From Rhabdothermincola_A sp041688815 (lineage in GTDB: Bacteria > Actinomycetota > Acidimicrobiia > Acidimicrobiales > Acidimicrobilacustridaceae), in contig JBDNHK010000070.1 of the NCBI GenBank assembly GCA_041688815.1, positions 1-30,457 of the forward strand: a DNA stretch of 30,457 nucleotides, written 5' to 3'. Below, piece by piece: positions 15,067 through 22,813 of this stretch. The stretch's first letter is position 1; every line of letters starts with the position of its first letter. The translations under genes were made by a program, and so were the position numbers. The notes below the pieces were generated by a model. It was not told the DNA's origin. It searched no databases and was given only the letters and a program-made list of their open reading frames with translations.

Positions 15067-15846
15067 ATGCCATACGAGGTGCAGACGTCGGTGTTCGAGG
15101 GACCCTTCGACCTGCTGCTCCACCTCATCCTGCGCGAGCAGGTCGACCTCTACGAGATCTCGCTGGCCCGCATCGTCGACGTCTACCTCGCCGAGATCGA
15201 GCACATGGAGAAACTCGACCTCGACGTCACCACCGAGTTCTTGTTGATCGCCTCGACTCTGGTCGAGCTGAAGTGCAAGCGCTTGCTGCCCGAGGACGTC
15301 GACATCGACCTCGACGACGAGTTCGCATTGTGGGAGGAGCGCGATCTGCTCATCGCCCGCCTCCTCGACTGCAAGACCTTCAAGGATGCGGCTGCCGTCC
15401 TGGCCCGGATGGCCGACGAAGCGTCGCGCTCGCGCCCGCGTACCGTCGGGCCCGACGAGCGCTTCGTGGACCTCACCCCCGACCTGCTCGACGGTATCGA
15501 CGGTCTCGACCTGCGGGCGGCCTATCTGCGGGCCATGACCCCGAAGCCGACACCCACCGTCAACGTCGACCACATCCACTCGGTTCGCACCAGCGTCAAC
15601 GAGGCCGTCACCGAGTTGGTCGACGAGCTCCCGCGGCTCGGTCGTGTCACCTTTCGACGGCTCACCGAGGCTTTCGTCGAGCGACTCGAGGTCGTGGTGC
15701 GCTTCCTCGCCGTGCTCGAGCTCTTCAAGCAGGGGCTGGTCGAGCTCGACCAGCCGGCGGCGTTCGGCGACATCGAGGTCATCTGGGTCGGTTCCCCAGC
15801 CCTGGCCACTGCCGATCTGGCCGGCATCGACGTCTACGAGGGCTGA
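15067..15846 (+). CDS. scpA: segregation and condensation protein A
   Basis: The kleisin subunit of the bacterial SMC-ScpAB condensin, which compacts and helps segregate the chromosome. 259 aa from the ATG at 15067; the open frame begins earlier but lacks family similarity. The N-terminal SMC-neck-binding region shows VFEGPFDLLLHLILREQVD and the helical STLVELKCKRLLP. The C-terminal winged helix (FRRLTEAFVERLEVVVRFLAVLELFKQG in part) binds the SMC head. The middle part holds the ScpB-binding linker. The stop overlaps the scpB start (TGATG), giving translational coupling. In Mycobacterium a ParA-like gene lies immediately upstream; here that place is taken by the divergent trpS unit. Confidence 0.94.
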   Translation: MPYEVQTSVFEGPFDLLLHLILREQVDLYEISLARIVDVYLAEIEHMEKLDLDVTTEFLLIASTLVELKCKRLLPEDVDIDLDDEFALWEERDLLIARLLDCKTFKDAAAVLARMADEASRSRPRTVGPDERFVDLTPDLLDGIDGLDLRAAYLRAMTPKPTPTVNVDHIHSVRTSVNEAVTELVDELPRLGRVTFRRLTEAFVERLEVVVRFLAVLELFKQGLVELDQPAAFGDIEVIWVGSPALATADLAGIDVYEG

Positions 15847-16517
15847 TGATGACCGCGGAGATGAAGCGGGCCCTCGAGGCCGTGGTGATGGTGGCCGACA
15901 GCCCTGTCGACGCCCGGCTGCTGGCCGAGCTCGTCGAAGCGCCGCTGGCCGACGTCGAGGAGCAGTTGGCCGAGCTCGCCGCCGAGTTCACCGCCCAGCA
16001 GCGCGGGTTCGAACTGGTGCAGGTCGCCGGCGGCTGGCGGTTCCAGAGCCACCCCGACCAGGCCGAGCCCGTCGAGCGTTTCGTCCTGGAGGGCCAGACC
16101 GCCAGGCTGTCGGCGGCGGCGCTCGAGACGTTGGCCATCATCGCCTACAAGCAGCCGATCAGCCGGGCGCAGGTGGCCGCCATCCGCGGGGTGAACGTCG
16201 AGGGCGTCGTGCGTACCCTCGAGCAGCGGGGGTACATCGCCGAGGTGGCCCGAGATGCCGGCCCCGGTCAGGCCGTTCTCTTTGGTACCACGCCGCTCTT
16301 CCTCGACAAGTTGGGCCTCAACTCGCTCTCCGATCTGCCCGCCGTCGTGGATTTCGTCCCCGGTGCCGACGTGGTGGAGGCGCTCGAGTACGGCCTTCGC
16401 ATCGAGGGACCGGCCCGGTCCGACTCTCGGTCTGAATCGGGGATGGCTGCTCCCACGGGAGCCGACGAGGTCGGTCGACGTCCCCCGATCCGCGATCTCC
16501 TCGACGGCGAGGCCTGA
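15846..16517 (+). CDS. scpB: segregation and condensation protein B
   Basis: The winged-helix kite subunit that dimerises and holds the ScpA kleisin in the SMC complex. 223 aa. Two adjacent ATG codons at 15846 and 15849 overlap the scpA stop, and either may be used. The first winged helix starts with MKRALEAVVMVADSPVDA; the second carries the family signature ALETLAIIAYKQPISRAQ and IRGVNVEGVVRTLEQRGYI. The C-terminal tail after about residue 180 is polar and probably disordered. Two bases separate it from the rluB start. The open frame continues far upstream antisense and across scpA but is not coding there. Confidence 0.93.
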   Translation: MMTAEMKRALEAVVMVADSPVDARLLAELVEAPLADVEEQLAELAAEFTAQQRGFELVQVAGGWRFQSHPDQAEPVERFVLEGQTARLSAAALETLAIIAYKQPISRAQVAAIRGVNVEGVVRTLEQRGYIAEVARDAGPGQAVLFGTTPLFLDKLGLNSLSDLPAVVDFVPGADVVEALEYGLRIEGPARSDSRSESGMAAPTGADEVGRRPPIRDLLDGEA

Positions 16518-16519
16518 GG

Positions 16520-17287
16520 GTGCCGATCGAGGCCGACGGCTCTGCGGCGTCGAATCCCGGCGAATGGGACGGTGAGCGCCTGCAGAAGGTGATGGCGGCC
16601 GCCGGGTTGGGTAGCCGCCGCACGTGCGAGGACCTCATCGCCGCCGGACGGGTGACGGTCAACGGGGACGTGGCCCGCCTCGGGCGCCGGATCGACCAGG
16701 AGGCCGATCTCGTCGCGGTCGACGGGGTGCCGGTCGGCGTGCGCTCGGACCTCGTGCACTACCTGTTGAACAAGCCCGCCGGCGTCATCACCACCGCCGA
16801 CGATCCTCAGGGTCGGCCGACCGTCGTGTCGCTGGTACCCGAGGATCCCAGGGTGTTTCCCGTGGGCCGTCTCGACCTCGACAGCGAGGGTCTACTGCTA
16901 CTGACCAACGATGGTGAGCTCACCCATCGCCTCACCCATCCGTCGTTCGGGGTGGAGAAGGAGTACGTCGCCCACGTCGAGGGCGAGCCCACCCGCCAGC
17001 AGGTACGACGACTCCGTGAGGGCGTCGAACTCGACGACGGCGTCACCGCGCCGGCCCAGGCATCGCTGGTGGCCCCGACGGTGCTGAAGCTGGTGATCCA
17101 CGAGGGTCGCAATCGGCAGGTGCGAAGAATGTGCGAGGCCATCGGCCACCCGGTCCGCCGCCTGGTACGCACCCGCATCGGGCCGCTCACGGACCGTCGC
17201 CTGAAGCCGGGACAGTGGCGAGCCCTCACGAACGACGAAGTGCGAGCCCTCGAGCGCGCCGCCGGTCCTCGACCCGCCACCCACTAG
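16520..17287 (+). CDS. rluB: 23S rRNA pseudouridine synthase (RluB/RsuA family)
   Basis: Isomerises a uridine in rRNA (probably 23S U2605 as for RluB) to pseudouridine. 255 aa from GTG at 16520. An N-terminal S4 domain is seen in ERLQKVMAAAGLGSRRTCED and AGRVTVNGDVARLG. The catalytic aspartate lies in the family motif VGRLDLDSEGLLLLTNDG. The terminal RQVRRMCEAIGHPVRRLVR segment is the usual RsuA-family motif. It is the third gene of the scpA-scpB-rluB set, an order conserved in Firmicutes and Actinobacteria. RluB versus RsuA is chosen from this context. Confidence 0.92.
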   Translation: MPIEADGSAASNPGEWDGERLQKVMAAAGLGSRRTCEDLIAAGRVTVNGDVARLGRRIDQEADLVAVDGVPVGVRSDLVHYLLNKPAGVITTADDPQGRPTVVSLVPEDPRVFPVGRLDLDSEGLLLLTNDGELTHRLTHPSFGVEKEYVAHVEGEPTRQQVRRLREGVELDDGVTAPAQASLVAPTVLKLVIHEGRNRQVRRMCEAIGHPVRRLVRTRIGPLTDRRLKPGQWRALTNDEVRALERAAGPRPATH

Positions 17288-17320
17288 CGCAACCTCTCTC
17301 TCGGGACGAGGAGCGCGCAC

Positions 17321-17326
17321 TAGGGT
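17321..17326 (+). promoter_or_regulatory. candidate -10 element (aroH)
   Basis: TAGGGT lies eight bases before the GTG at 17335, in a 47-base gap after rluB. It would start a separate aroH-tyrA-aroA unit. Confidence 0.35.
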
Positions 17327-17334
17327 CGAAGGCC

Positions 17335-17703
17335 GTGACCGCTGCTGTTCGGGCCCTTCGCGGGGCGACCACCGTCGAGGCCGATACGGCGGAGCAGGTC
17401 ACCGAGCGGACGGTCACCCTTCTCGGCCAGATGATGGTCCGCAACGCGGTGCACCACGATGACGTCATCAGTGTCCTGTTCACGGCCACCGGCGACATCC
17501 ACTCGACCTTCCCGGCGGCGGCGGCGCGTCACGCCGGTTTCGGGGACATCCCTCTGATGTGCGCTCGCGAGCTCGACATCGTCGGGGCCACGCCGCGGTG
17601 CATCCGCGTGCTGATGCACCTCACCACCGAGCGCGCCCGAGGCGAGCTGCGCCATGTCTACCTCGAGGGCGCGGCGGGCCTGCGCGACGATCTGCCGGAG
17701 TGA
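17335..17703 (+). CDS. aroH: monofunctional chorismate mutase, AroH class
   Basis: Rearranges chorismate to prephenate. 122 aa, the size of the trimeric Bacillus subtilis AroH. Active-site residues known from that enzyme can be matched: R9 (LRGATTVE, BsCM R7), the C-A-R-E segment (E78), R in CIRVLMH (R90) and Y in RHVYLEG (Y108). The GTG at 17335 gives the correct N-terminus; the frame is open further upstream inside rluB without similarity. The C-terminal tail beyond the tyrosine is short. One base separates the stop from the tyrA start, so prephenate is made and used by adjacent genes. Confidence 0.93.
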   Translation: MTAAVRALRGATTVEADTAEQVTERTVTLLGQMMVRNAVHHDDVISVLFTATGDIHSTFPAAAARHAGFGDIPLMCARELDIVGATPRCIRVLMHLTTERARGELRHVYLEGAAGLRDDLPE

Positions 17704-17704
17704 C

Positions 17705-18820
17705 GTGACCGACCCCCTGGACCCTCACGCCGCTCGTGTGGACGCGGTCGAGCCCACCGCCGGACGGGCTCTGGTCGTGGGGACCGGCCTGGTCGGCGGT
17801 TCCATCGGGCTCGCCTTGCGCCGACAGGGCTGGTTCGTGCTGGGCCGGGATCACAGTGCCGAGCACCTGCAGAGGGCCATCGCCCTCGGGAGCGTCGATG
17901 CCGAGGCCGACGCCGGTCCCGTCGATGTGGACATCACCTTCGTGGCCACCCCCGTGGGGGCCGTGGTCGACGAGGTCCGCCGGGCGCTGGTCGACACCAA
18001 CGGTCTGGTGACCGATGCCGGAAGCGTGAAGACGCCGATGCTGGAGTTGATGTCCGATCCCCGCTACGTGGGTGGTCACCCGATGGCCGGCAGTGAGCTC
18101 GAAGGGGTGGATGGCGCCCGTGCTGATCTCTTCGAGGGCCGCACCTGGGTACTGACGCCGGTCGAGGACACCGACGGCGACGCCTACGCGAGGGTTCGCG
18201 CCATCATCTCCGGGTTCGGGGCCGAGGTCGTCGCCATCCCCCCGGAACGCCACGACACCATCGTGGCCGTGGTGTCGCACGTACCTCACCTGACTGCGGC
18301 GTCGCTCATGGGTCTGGCCGACGATCGGTCGGAGGAGCACCGGGGGCTGCTGCGGCTGGCCGCCGGGGGCTTTCGCGACATGACCAGGATCGCGTCCGGG
18401 CATCCGGGCATCTGGCCCGACATCTGTGCCGAGAATCGCCAGGCCATCGTGGCCGAGATGGGGCAGTTGATCGACAACCTCGAGCAGGTGCGAGACGTGG
18501 TCGCCCGCGGGGACAGGGACGGTCTGGTCGGGGTCCTCGAGCGCGCCCGGGCCGCCCGCCTGGCCTTGCCCGCCCGGTTCAGCCGACCCGACGAGCTGGT
18601 GGAGATACGGGTGCCGATCGTGGACCGCAAGGGGGCGTTGGCCGAGATCCTGGTTCTGGCCACCGATCTCGACGTGAGCGTGGCCGACATCGAGATCGCC
18701 CACTCGGTCGAAGGCGACGAAGGCGTGCTGATCCTGCTCGTGGAGGCGACGGTCGGTGAGCGTTTCCGGTCGGGGTTGGCGGCCCAGGGGCATCGGGCGA
18801 CCCTCCAGGCCCTCACATGA
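17705..18820 (+). CDS. tyrA: prephenate dehydrogenase with C-terminal ACT domain
   Basis: Oxidatively decarboxylates prephenate to 4-hydroxyphenylpyruvate, the tyrosine branch. 371 aa from GTG at 17705. The NAD-binding Rossmann motif is GTGLVGGSIGLALRRQG near residues 24-40. The substrate-binding loop shows GGHPMAGSELEGVDGA and the helical domain ERHDTIVAVVSHVPHL. The last 75 residues form an ACT domain (VEIRVPIVDRKGALAEIL and VSVADIEIAHS), a likely site for tyrosine feedback control. The stop overlaps aroA's ATG by four bases (ATGA). Confidence 0.93.
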   Translation: MTDPLDPHAARVDAVEPTAGRALVVGTGLVGGSIGLALRRQGWFVLGRDHSAEHLQRAIALGSVDAEADAGPVDVDITFVATPVGAVVDEVRRALVDTNGLVTDAGSVKTPMLELMSDPRYVGGHPMAGSELEGVDGARADLFEGRTWVLTPVEDTDGDAYARVRAIISGFGAEVVAIPPERHDTIVAVVSHVPHLTAASLMGLADDRSEEHRGLLRLAAGGFRDMTRIASGHPGIWPDICAENRQAIVAEMGQLIDNLEQVRDVVARGDRDGLVGVLERARAARLALPARFSRPDELVEIRVPIVDRKGALAEILVLATDLDVSVADIEIAHSVEGDEGVLILLVEATVGERFRSGLAAQGHRATLQALT

Positions 18821-20172
18821 CAGGACCCGTCCCCACGGCCCGGCCCGATCCTTACCCGATCACACCATTCGCCGGCATGGTGGACGCGGTGGTGCGACCT
18901 CCGGGTTCCAAGAGCCTCACCAATCGCGCCTTGTTGGCGGCGAGTCTGGCCGCGGGCCACAGCCGGCTCGACGGGGTGCTGTTCGCCGACGACACGGAGG
19001 CGATGCTCGACGCGGTGGCTGTTCTCGGCGCCGTCGTGGCCATCGACCGTGACCACCATCGGGTCGACATCGACGGCGTCGCCGGCCGTATCGCCCCCGG
19101 ACCCTCCAAGATCGACGCCCGGCTCTCGGGCACCACCGCTCGTTTCGTTCTCCCGGCGCTGGCTCTCGGCGCCGGTCCGTGCCGTCTCGACGGCGGTGCC
19201 GGTCTGCGAGCGCGGCCCATGACCCCTCTGTTCGGTGCCGTCAGAGCGCTCGGCGCGACGGTGATGGAAGAGGACCAGCCGGGCCGACTGCCGGTCACCG
19301 TGTCCCGGGACCTTCCCCCGGAGGCCACCGGCGGTGCCGTGACGCTGACCGTGTCAGGGGCGGTGTCGAGCCAGTTCACCTCGGGGCTCCTCCTGGCCGG
19401 GCCGTGCCTTCCCGTCGGACTCCGGGTCGAGCTCGAGCCCCCGATCGTGTCGCAGCCCTACCTCGACATGACGGTGGCGGTCATGGCGGCTTTCGGGGCT
19501 TTCGTCGGCCGACCCGGGCCCACGACCTACGTGGTGGACAGCGGGGGTTATCGAGGCACCGACTTCTCGATCGAGCCGGACGCGTCGGCGGCTTCCTACT
19601 TCTTCGCTGCGGCCGCCATCACCAATGGACGGGTACGGGTCGAGGGTCTCGGGACCTCCAGTGGCCAGGGTGACGTGGCCTTCGTGGACGTGCTCGAACG
19701 GATGGGGGCGCACGTCGAACGCTCGGCCGACGCCATCGAGGTCCGCGGCACCGGCACCCTCAGGGGAGTGGACGTCGACTTCCGCCCCATCTCCGATACG
19801 GCTCAGACCCTCGCGGCGGTGGCCGCGTTCGCCGACGGACCCACCAGAATCTCCGGCATCGGGTTCATCAGGGGAAAGGAGACCGACCGCATCGGCGCCG
19901 TGGTGACGGAGCTCCGCCGTTGTGGGGTGGGGGCCACGGAGGAGGACGACGGGTTCGTCGTTCACCCCGCGCCGGTTCGTCCCGCCACGGTGCAGACCTA
20001 TGGCGACCATCGCATGGCCATGAGCTTTGCGCTCCTCGGCCTGCGCGCCGCGGGGATCGCCATCGCCGACCCGGGCTGCGTGGCGAAGACGTTCCCCGCG
20101 TACTTCGACGTGCTGGAATCACTACGTCCTGGCCCGCCGGCCGGTAATCAGGAACGAGGAGATCGACCATGA
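18817..20172 (+). CDS. aroA: 3-phosphoshikimate 1-carboxyvinyltransferase (EPSP synthase)
   Basis: Transfers the enolpyruvyl group of PEP to shikimate 3-phosphate, the sixth shikimate-pathway step. 451 aa. The phosphate-binding PPGSKSLTNRALLAA segment is near 28-42, with K32. LSGTTARFVLPALALGAG follows the usual SGT loop, and GFIRGKETDRIGA and DHRMAMSFALLGLR are the two C-terminal signatures. The order of motifs and length are normal, and the PEP-site region (GGAGLRARPM) is of the class with arginine. The ATG overlaps the tyrA stop. Its own stop overlaps the cmk start, so pathway genes and cmk appear translationally linked. Confidence 0.95.
   Translation: MTGPVPTARPDPYPITPFAGMVDAVVRPPGSKSLTNRALLAASLAAGHSRLDGVLFADDTEAMLDAVAVLGAVVAIDRDHHRVDIDGVAGRIAPGPSKIDARLSGTTARFVLPALALGAGPCRLDGGAGLRARPMTPLFGAVRALGATVMEEDQPGRLPVTVSRDLPPEATGGAVTLTVSGAVSSQFTSGLLLAGPCLPVGLRVELEPPIVSQPYLDMTVAVMAAFGAFVGRPGPTTYVVDSGGYRGTDFSIEPDASAASYFFAAAAITNGRVRVEGLGTSSGQGDVAFVDVLERMGAHVERSADAIEVRGTGTLRGVDVDFRPISDTAQTLAAVAAFADGPTRISGIGFIRGKETDRIGAVVTELRRCGVGATEEDDGFVVHPAPVRPATVQTYGDHRMAMSFALLGLRAAGIAIADPGCVAKTFPAYFDVLESLRPGPPAGNQERGDRP
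20156..20161 (+). promoter_or_regulatory. ribosome binding site for cmk inside aroA
   Basis: GAGGAG lies seven bases before the cmk ATG at 20169, within the last codons of aroA. It is one of the clearest Shine-Dalgarno sequences in the window and confirms the overlapping start. Confidence 0.7.
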
Positions 20173-20816
20173 CCGACGCACCGAGGGTGATCGCCATCGA
20201 CGGGCCTGCGGGCTCGGGTAAGTCGACCGTGGCCCGGGCGGTGGCCGAACGGGTCGGGCTTCCCTATCTCGACACCGGGGCCATGTATCGCGCCGTGGCC
20301 TTCGCCTCGCTCCGCGAGGGCGTCGATCCCGACGACGCCGAGCTGGTGGCCAACCTGGCCGAGGCCCTGTCGCTCGACGTCGCGCCGGAAGGCATCGTGA
20401 CGGTCGACGGGGTCGACGCGACCATCGAGATCCGCGGGCCCGAGGTCACTCGTGCGGTGAGCATCGTGGCGGCCAATCCTCGGGTGCGCGTCGAGATGCG
20501 GCGTCGGCAACGGGAATGGGCGGCGGCGCATGGCGGAGGGGTCATGGAAGGTCGCGACATCGGCACCGTGGTGTTCCCCGACGCCATCGTGAAGGTGTAC
20601 CTCGACGCGAAACCGGAGGTGCGGGCGGCCCGGCGATCCAAGGAGGTCACCGACCTGTCCTACGAGACGGTGGCCGCCGATCTGGCCCGCCGCGACGCCC
20701 TCGACCAGGGTCGGACCCACGACCCGCTGCGCGAGGCCGACGACGCCGTGATGGTGGACACCACCGATCTCACCGTCGAGGCCATCGTCGAAGTGATCCT
20801 GGAACTGGTGCCGTGA
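20169..20816 (+). CDS. cmk: cytidylate kinase
   Basis: Phosphorylates CMP and dCMP with ATP. 215 aa. The P-loop GPAGSGKST is at residues 12-20 and is followed by the LDTGAMYRA motif of CMP kinases. MEGRDIGTVVFPDA marks the nucleotide-binding core, and KVYLDAKPEVRAARR the lid-proximal region. The ATG overlaps the aroA stop, and the stop overlaps the plsC GTG. A cmk-plsC pair near ispH and der is common in Gram-positive bacteria, and here the same genes remain within 7 kb. Confidence 0.94.
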   Translation: MTDAPRVIAIDGPAGSGKSTVARAVAERVGLPYLDTGAMYRAVAFASLREGVDPDDAELVANLAEALSLDVAPEGIVTVDGVDATIEIRGPEVTRAVSIVAANPRVRVEMRRRQREWAAAHGGGVMEGRDIGTVVFPDAIVKVYLDAKPEVRAARRSKEVTDLSYETVAADLARRDALDQGRTHDPLREADDAVMVDTTDLTVEAIVEVILELVP

Positions 20817-21526
20817 CCGACGATTCTCGTCGGCCCCAGGGTCACGAGTTCGGCGAGGACCTGAGCTTTCCGCAGCGCGCCATGTACGCCGTGGTGCGCG
20901 GCGCCGTGGTGGGGTTCTGCCGGGTCTGGTTCCGCACCGAGGTCCATGGACGCGAGAACGTTCCGACCACCGGCGCGTTCATCTTGTCGGCCGTGCACCG
21001 ATCCAACACCGATACTCCGTTCGTGGCCGCGGTCACCCGCCGTCGGCTGCGCTACATGGGCAAGGAGACGCTGTGGCGTTCCCGTTTCGGCGCCTGGTTC
21101 TTCACCACGATGGGCGGGTTCCCGGTGGAGCGCGGCACCGCCGACCGTGAGGCGTTGCGGGCGTCGATGACCGTGCTCGAACGGGGGGAGCCGCTGGTGA
21201 TGTTTCCCGAGGGCACCCGCCAGTCGGGTCCCGAAGTGACCGAGATGCACGACGGCCCGGCCTACGTGTCGTTGCGCACCGGGGCGCCCATCGTGCCCGT
21301 CGGGCTGGGGGGAAGCGAGCGGGCCATGCCCAAGGGGGTCAGATTCCCGCGCCCGGTGAAGATGGTCATCGTCATCGGCCCGCCCATCGCCGCCCCGCCC
21401 CGAACCGAGGCGGGGCGGGTGCCACGGCGGGCGGTGCGCGAGCTCACCGAGCAGTTGACCGAGACCATCCAGGAGCTTTTCGACGAGGCCCAGGTGCTCG
21501 CGGGGACCCCGAACCGGCGCGCCTGA
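20813..21526 (+). CDS. plsC: 1-acyl-sn-glycerol-3-phosphate acyltransferase
   Basis: Acylates lysophosphatidic acid to phosphatidic acid at the cytoplasmic membrane. 237 aa from GTG at 20813, which overlaps the cmk stop. The acyltransferase H-x4-D motif is HRSNTD (H62, D67). Motif II is GGFPVERGTADRE, and motif III is FPEGTRQSG (EGTR 133-136). Motif IV is in APIVPVGLGG. A hydrophobic N-terminal stretch (RAMYAVVRGAVVGFCRVWF) can dip into the membrane. Bases upstream of 20813 in the same frame belong to cmk. Which lysophospholipid it prefers cannot be told. Confidence 0.92.
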   Translation: MTDDSRRPQGHEFGEDLSFPQRAMYAVVRGAVVGFCRVWFRTEVHGRENVPTTGAFILSAVHRSNTDTPFVAAVTRRRLRYMGKETLWRSRFGAWFFTTMGGFPVERGTADREALRASMTVLERGEPLVMFPEGTRQSGPEVTEMHDGPAYVSLRTGAPIVPVGLGGSERAMPKGVRFPRPVKMVIVIGPPIAAPPRTEAGRVPRRAVRELTEQLTETIQELFDEAQVLAGTPNRRA

Positions 21527-21541
21527 GCGACATTCGCTGAT

Positions 21542-21553
21542 GATGACGTCATC
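21542..21553 (+). promoter_or_regulatory. perfect 12-bp palindrome, candidate operator
   Basis: GATGACGTCATC reads identically on both strands and lies about 50 bases upstream of the flavoprotein gene at 21605, in a 78-base gap. This could be a dimeric regulator site. The same dodecamer also occurs inside aroH (17458-17469), which weakens specificity. Confidence 0.3.
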
Positions 21554-21597
21554 GGGAAAATGTGGCCGTGACCCCCGACACGCCTCTCCCGATCGGC

Positions 21598-21603
21598 TAC
21601 AAC
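21598..21603 (+). promoter_or_regulatory. candidate -10 element (flavoprotein gene)
   Basis: TACAAC lies seven bases before the second ATG (21611) and overlaps the bases just before the first (21605). If used, it would favour a leaderless start at 21611. Confidence 0.25.
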
Positions 21604-21604
21604 A

Positions 21605-22789
21605 ATGCCCATGACCATGACTCTGGACAACCGTGGCTCGGCGCTCGTCGCCGAGATGAAGGACGTCGTGCTCGCCGAGGCCGGCCGGGCCGAAGCCGAT
21701 CGCACCATGACCCCCGGCATCGTCGAGGCCCTGTGGGACACGGGGCTGATGCGCTACATGAACCCGGCGGCGGCCGGTGGCGACGAGCCCGGGTTCGCCG
21801 AGATGCTCAGGACCTGGCGCGAGATGGCGTTCCTCGACGGTTCCTTCGGGTGGATCGGCATCGCCAACCTCCCGTCGGCGGCGGCGGTCGCCGCCTACCT
21901 GCCCGAGCAGGGATTCAACGAGGTGTTCGGCGACCTGAGCTCCCGGGTCACCCTCGGCGGCCAGTTCGCCCCCAACGGGCAGGGCCTCGTCGTCGACGGT
22001 GGCTACCAGGTCACCGGCTCGTGGAACTTCGGATCCGGCACCGGGCACTCCGAATGGGTGTGCGCCGGGTTCCTGCCCATCGACGACGGGAACTTCGTGT
22101 TCGATCCCGACGGGCAGATCCAGTTGCTGGCCGGGGTGTTCCACCGTGACGAGATCACCTTCACCGACGGCTGGCACGTCCAGGGGCTCAAGGGCACCGG
22201 CTCATACGACTACAACCTCGCCGACACCTTCATCCCCGGACACCGGGTGTTCAACCTCTTCGCCCGCAGTCCGTACCGGGGTGATTCGCCGGTGTTTCGC
22301 ATGGGTCTCATGGCGATCACCGCCGGCGGGCATGCGGCGTGGGCGTTGGGGGTGGCGGAGAGCATGCTGCACGATGTCTCGGAGTTGGCGCTGGCCAAGA
22401 CCCGAATGGGCGACATGGAGACGCTGGCCCACAAGGCGTCGTTCCAGCGGGGCTACGCCCACCACCTCGGCATGTGGCGAGCGGCGAACCTGCTCGTGCT
22501 GGACACGTTCACCGCAGCAGAGGCGTCGGTCGCCGCCGGCGAGGAACTCACTCCCACCATGCGCGCCGACATGCGGGTGGCGGCCACGTACGCCACCGAG
22601 GCGTCGCGGGAGGTGGCCCAGTGGGCCCACTTGGCCGCCGGTACCACGGCGATCCGGGAGGGCAGTCGCCTCGAACGGGCCTTCCGCGATCTGTACACCG
22701 GCACGCAGCACGCCTTCATCAGCGAGAAGACCTACCTCGACTCCGCCCAGGTGCTGCTGGGCCTCGTCGACGACCAGCGCGGGCTTTAG
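21605..22789 (+). CDS. acyl-CoA dehydrogenase-fold flavoprotein (group D monooxygenase-like)
   Basis: A 394-aa protein of the acyl-CoA dehydrogenase fold with a type-2 C-terminal domain. It resembles two-component flavin-dependent monooxygenases such as HsaA more than true beta-oxidation dehydrogenases. The central beta domain shows YQVTGSWNFGSGTGHSEWV, the equivalent of the FSSG segment in that group. The C-terminal helical domain ends with RAFRDLYTGTQHAFISEKT, typical of the type-2 family. I do not see the catalytic glutamate of CoA dehydrogenases in a recognisable place. Starts at 21605, 21611 or 21617 are all possible. No flavin reductase gene lies in the window, so a reductase would have to come from elsewhere. 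Substrate unknown. Confidence 0.82.
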   Translation: MPMTMTLDNRGSALVAEMKDVVLAEAGRAEADRTMTPGIVEALWDTGLMRYMNPAAAGGDEPGFAEMLRTWREMAFLDGSFGWIGIANLPSAAAVAAYLPEQGFNEVFGDLSSRVTLGGQFAPNGQGLVVDGGYQVTGSWNFGSGTGHSEWVCAGFLPIDDGNFVFDPDGQIQLLAGVFHRDEITFTDGWHVQGLKGTGSYDYNLADTFIPGHRVFNLFARSPYRGDSPVFRMGLMAITAGGHAAWALGVAESMLHDVSELALAKTRMGDMETLAHKASFQRGYAHHLGMWRAANLLVLDTFTAAEASVAAGEELTPTMRADMRVAATYATEASREVAQWAHLAAGTTAIREGSRLERAFRDLYTGTQHAFISEKTYLDSAQVLLGLVDDQRGL

Positions 22790-22813
22790 CCACGCCCGCG
22801 TTCGGAGAGAGTT

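Noticed and set aside
17458..17469. Second copy of palindrome GATGACGTCATC
   Set aside because: It lies inside aroH and encodes DDVI residues in a conserved region, so it is best explained by codons rather than as an operator.
20660..22177. 505-codon minus-strand open frame opposite cmk, plsC and the flavoprotein gene
   Set aside because: Low-complexity shadow with no recognisable motif, spanning three real genes on the other strand and the gap between them.
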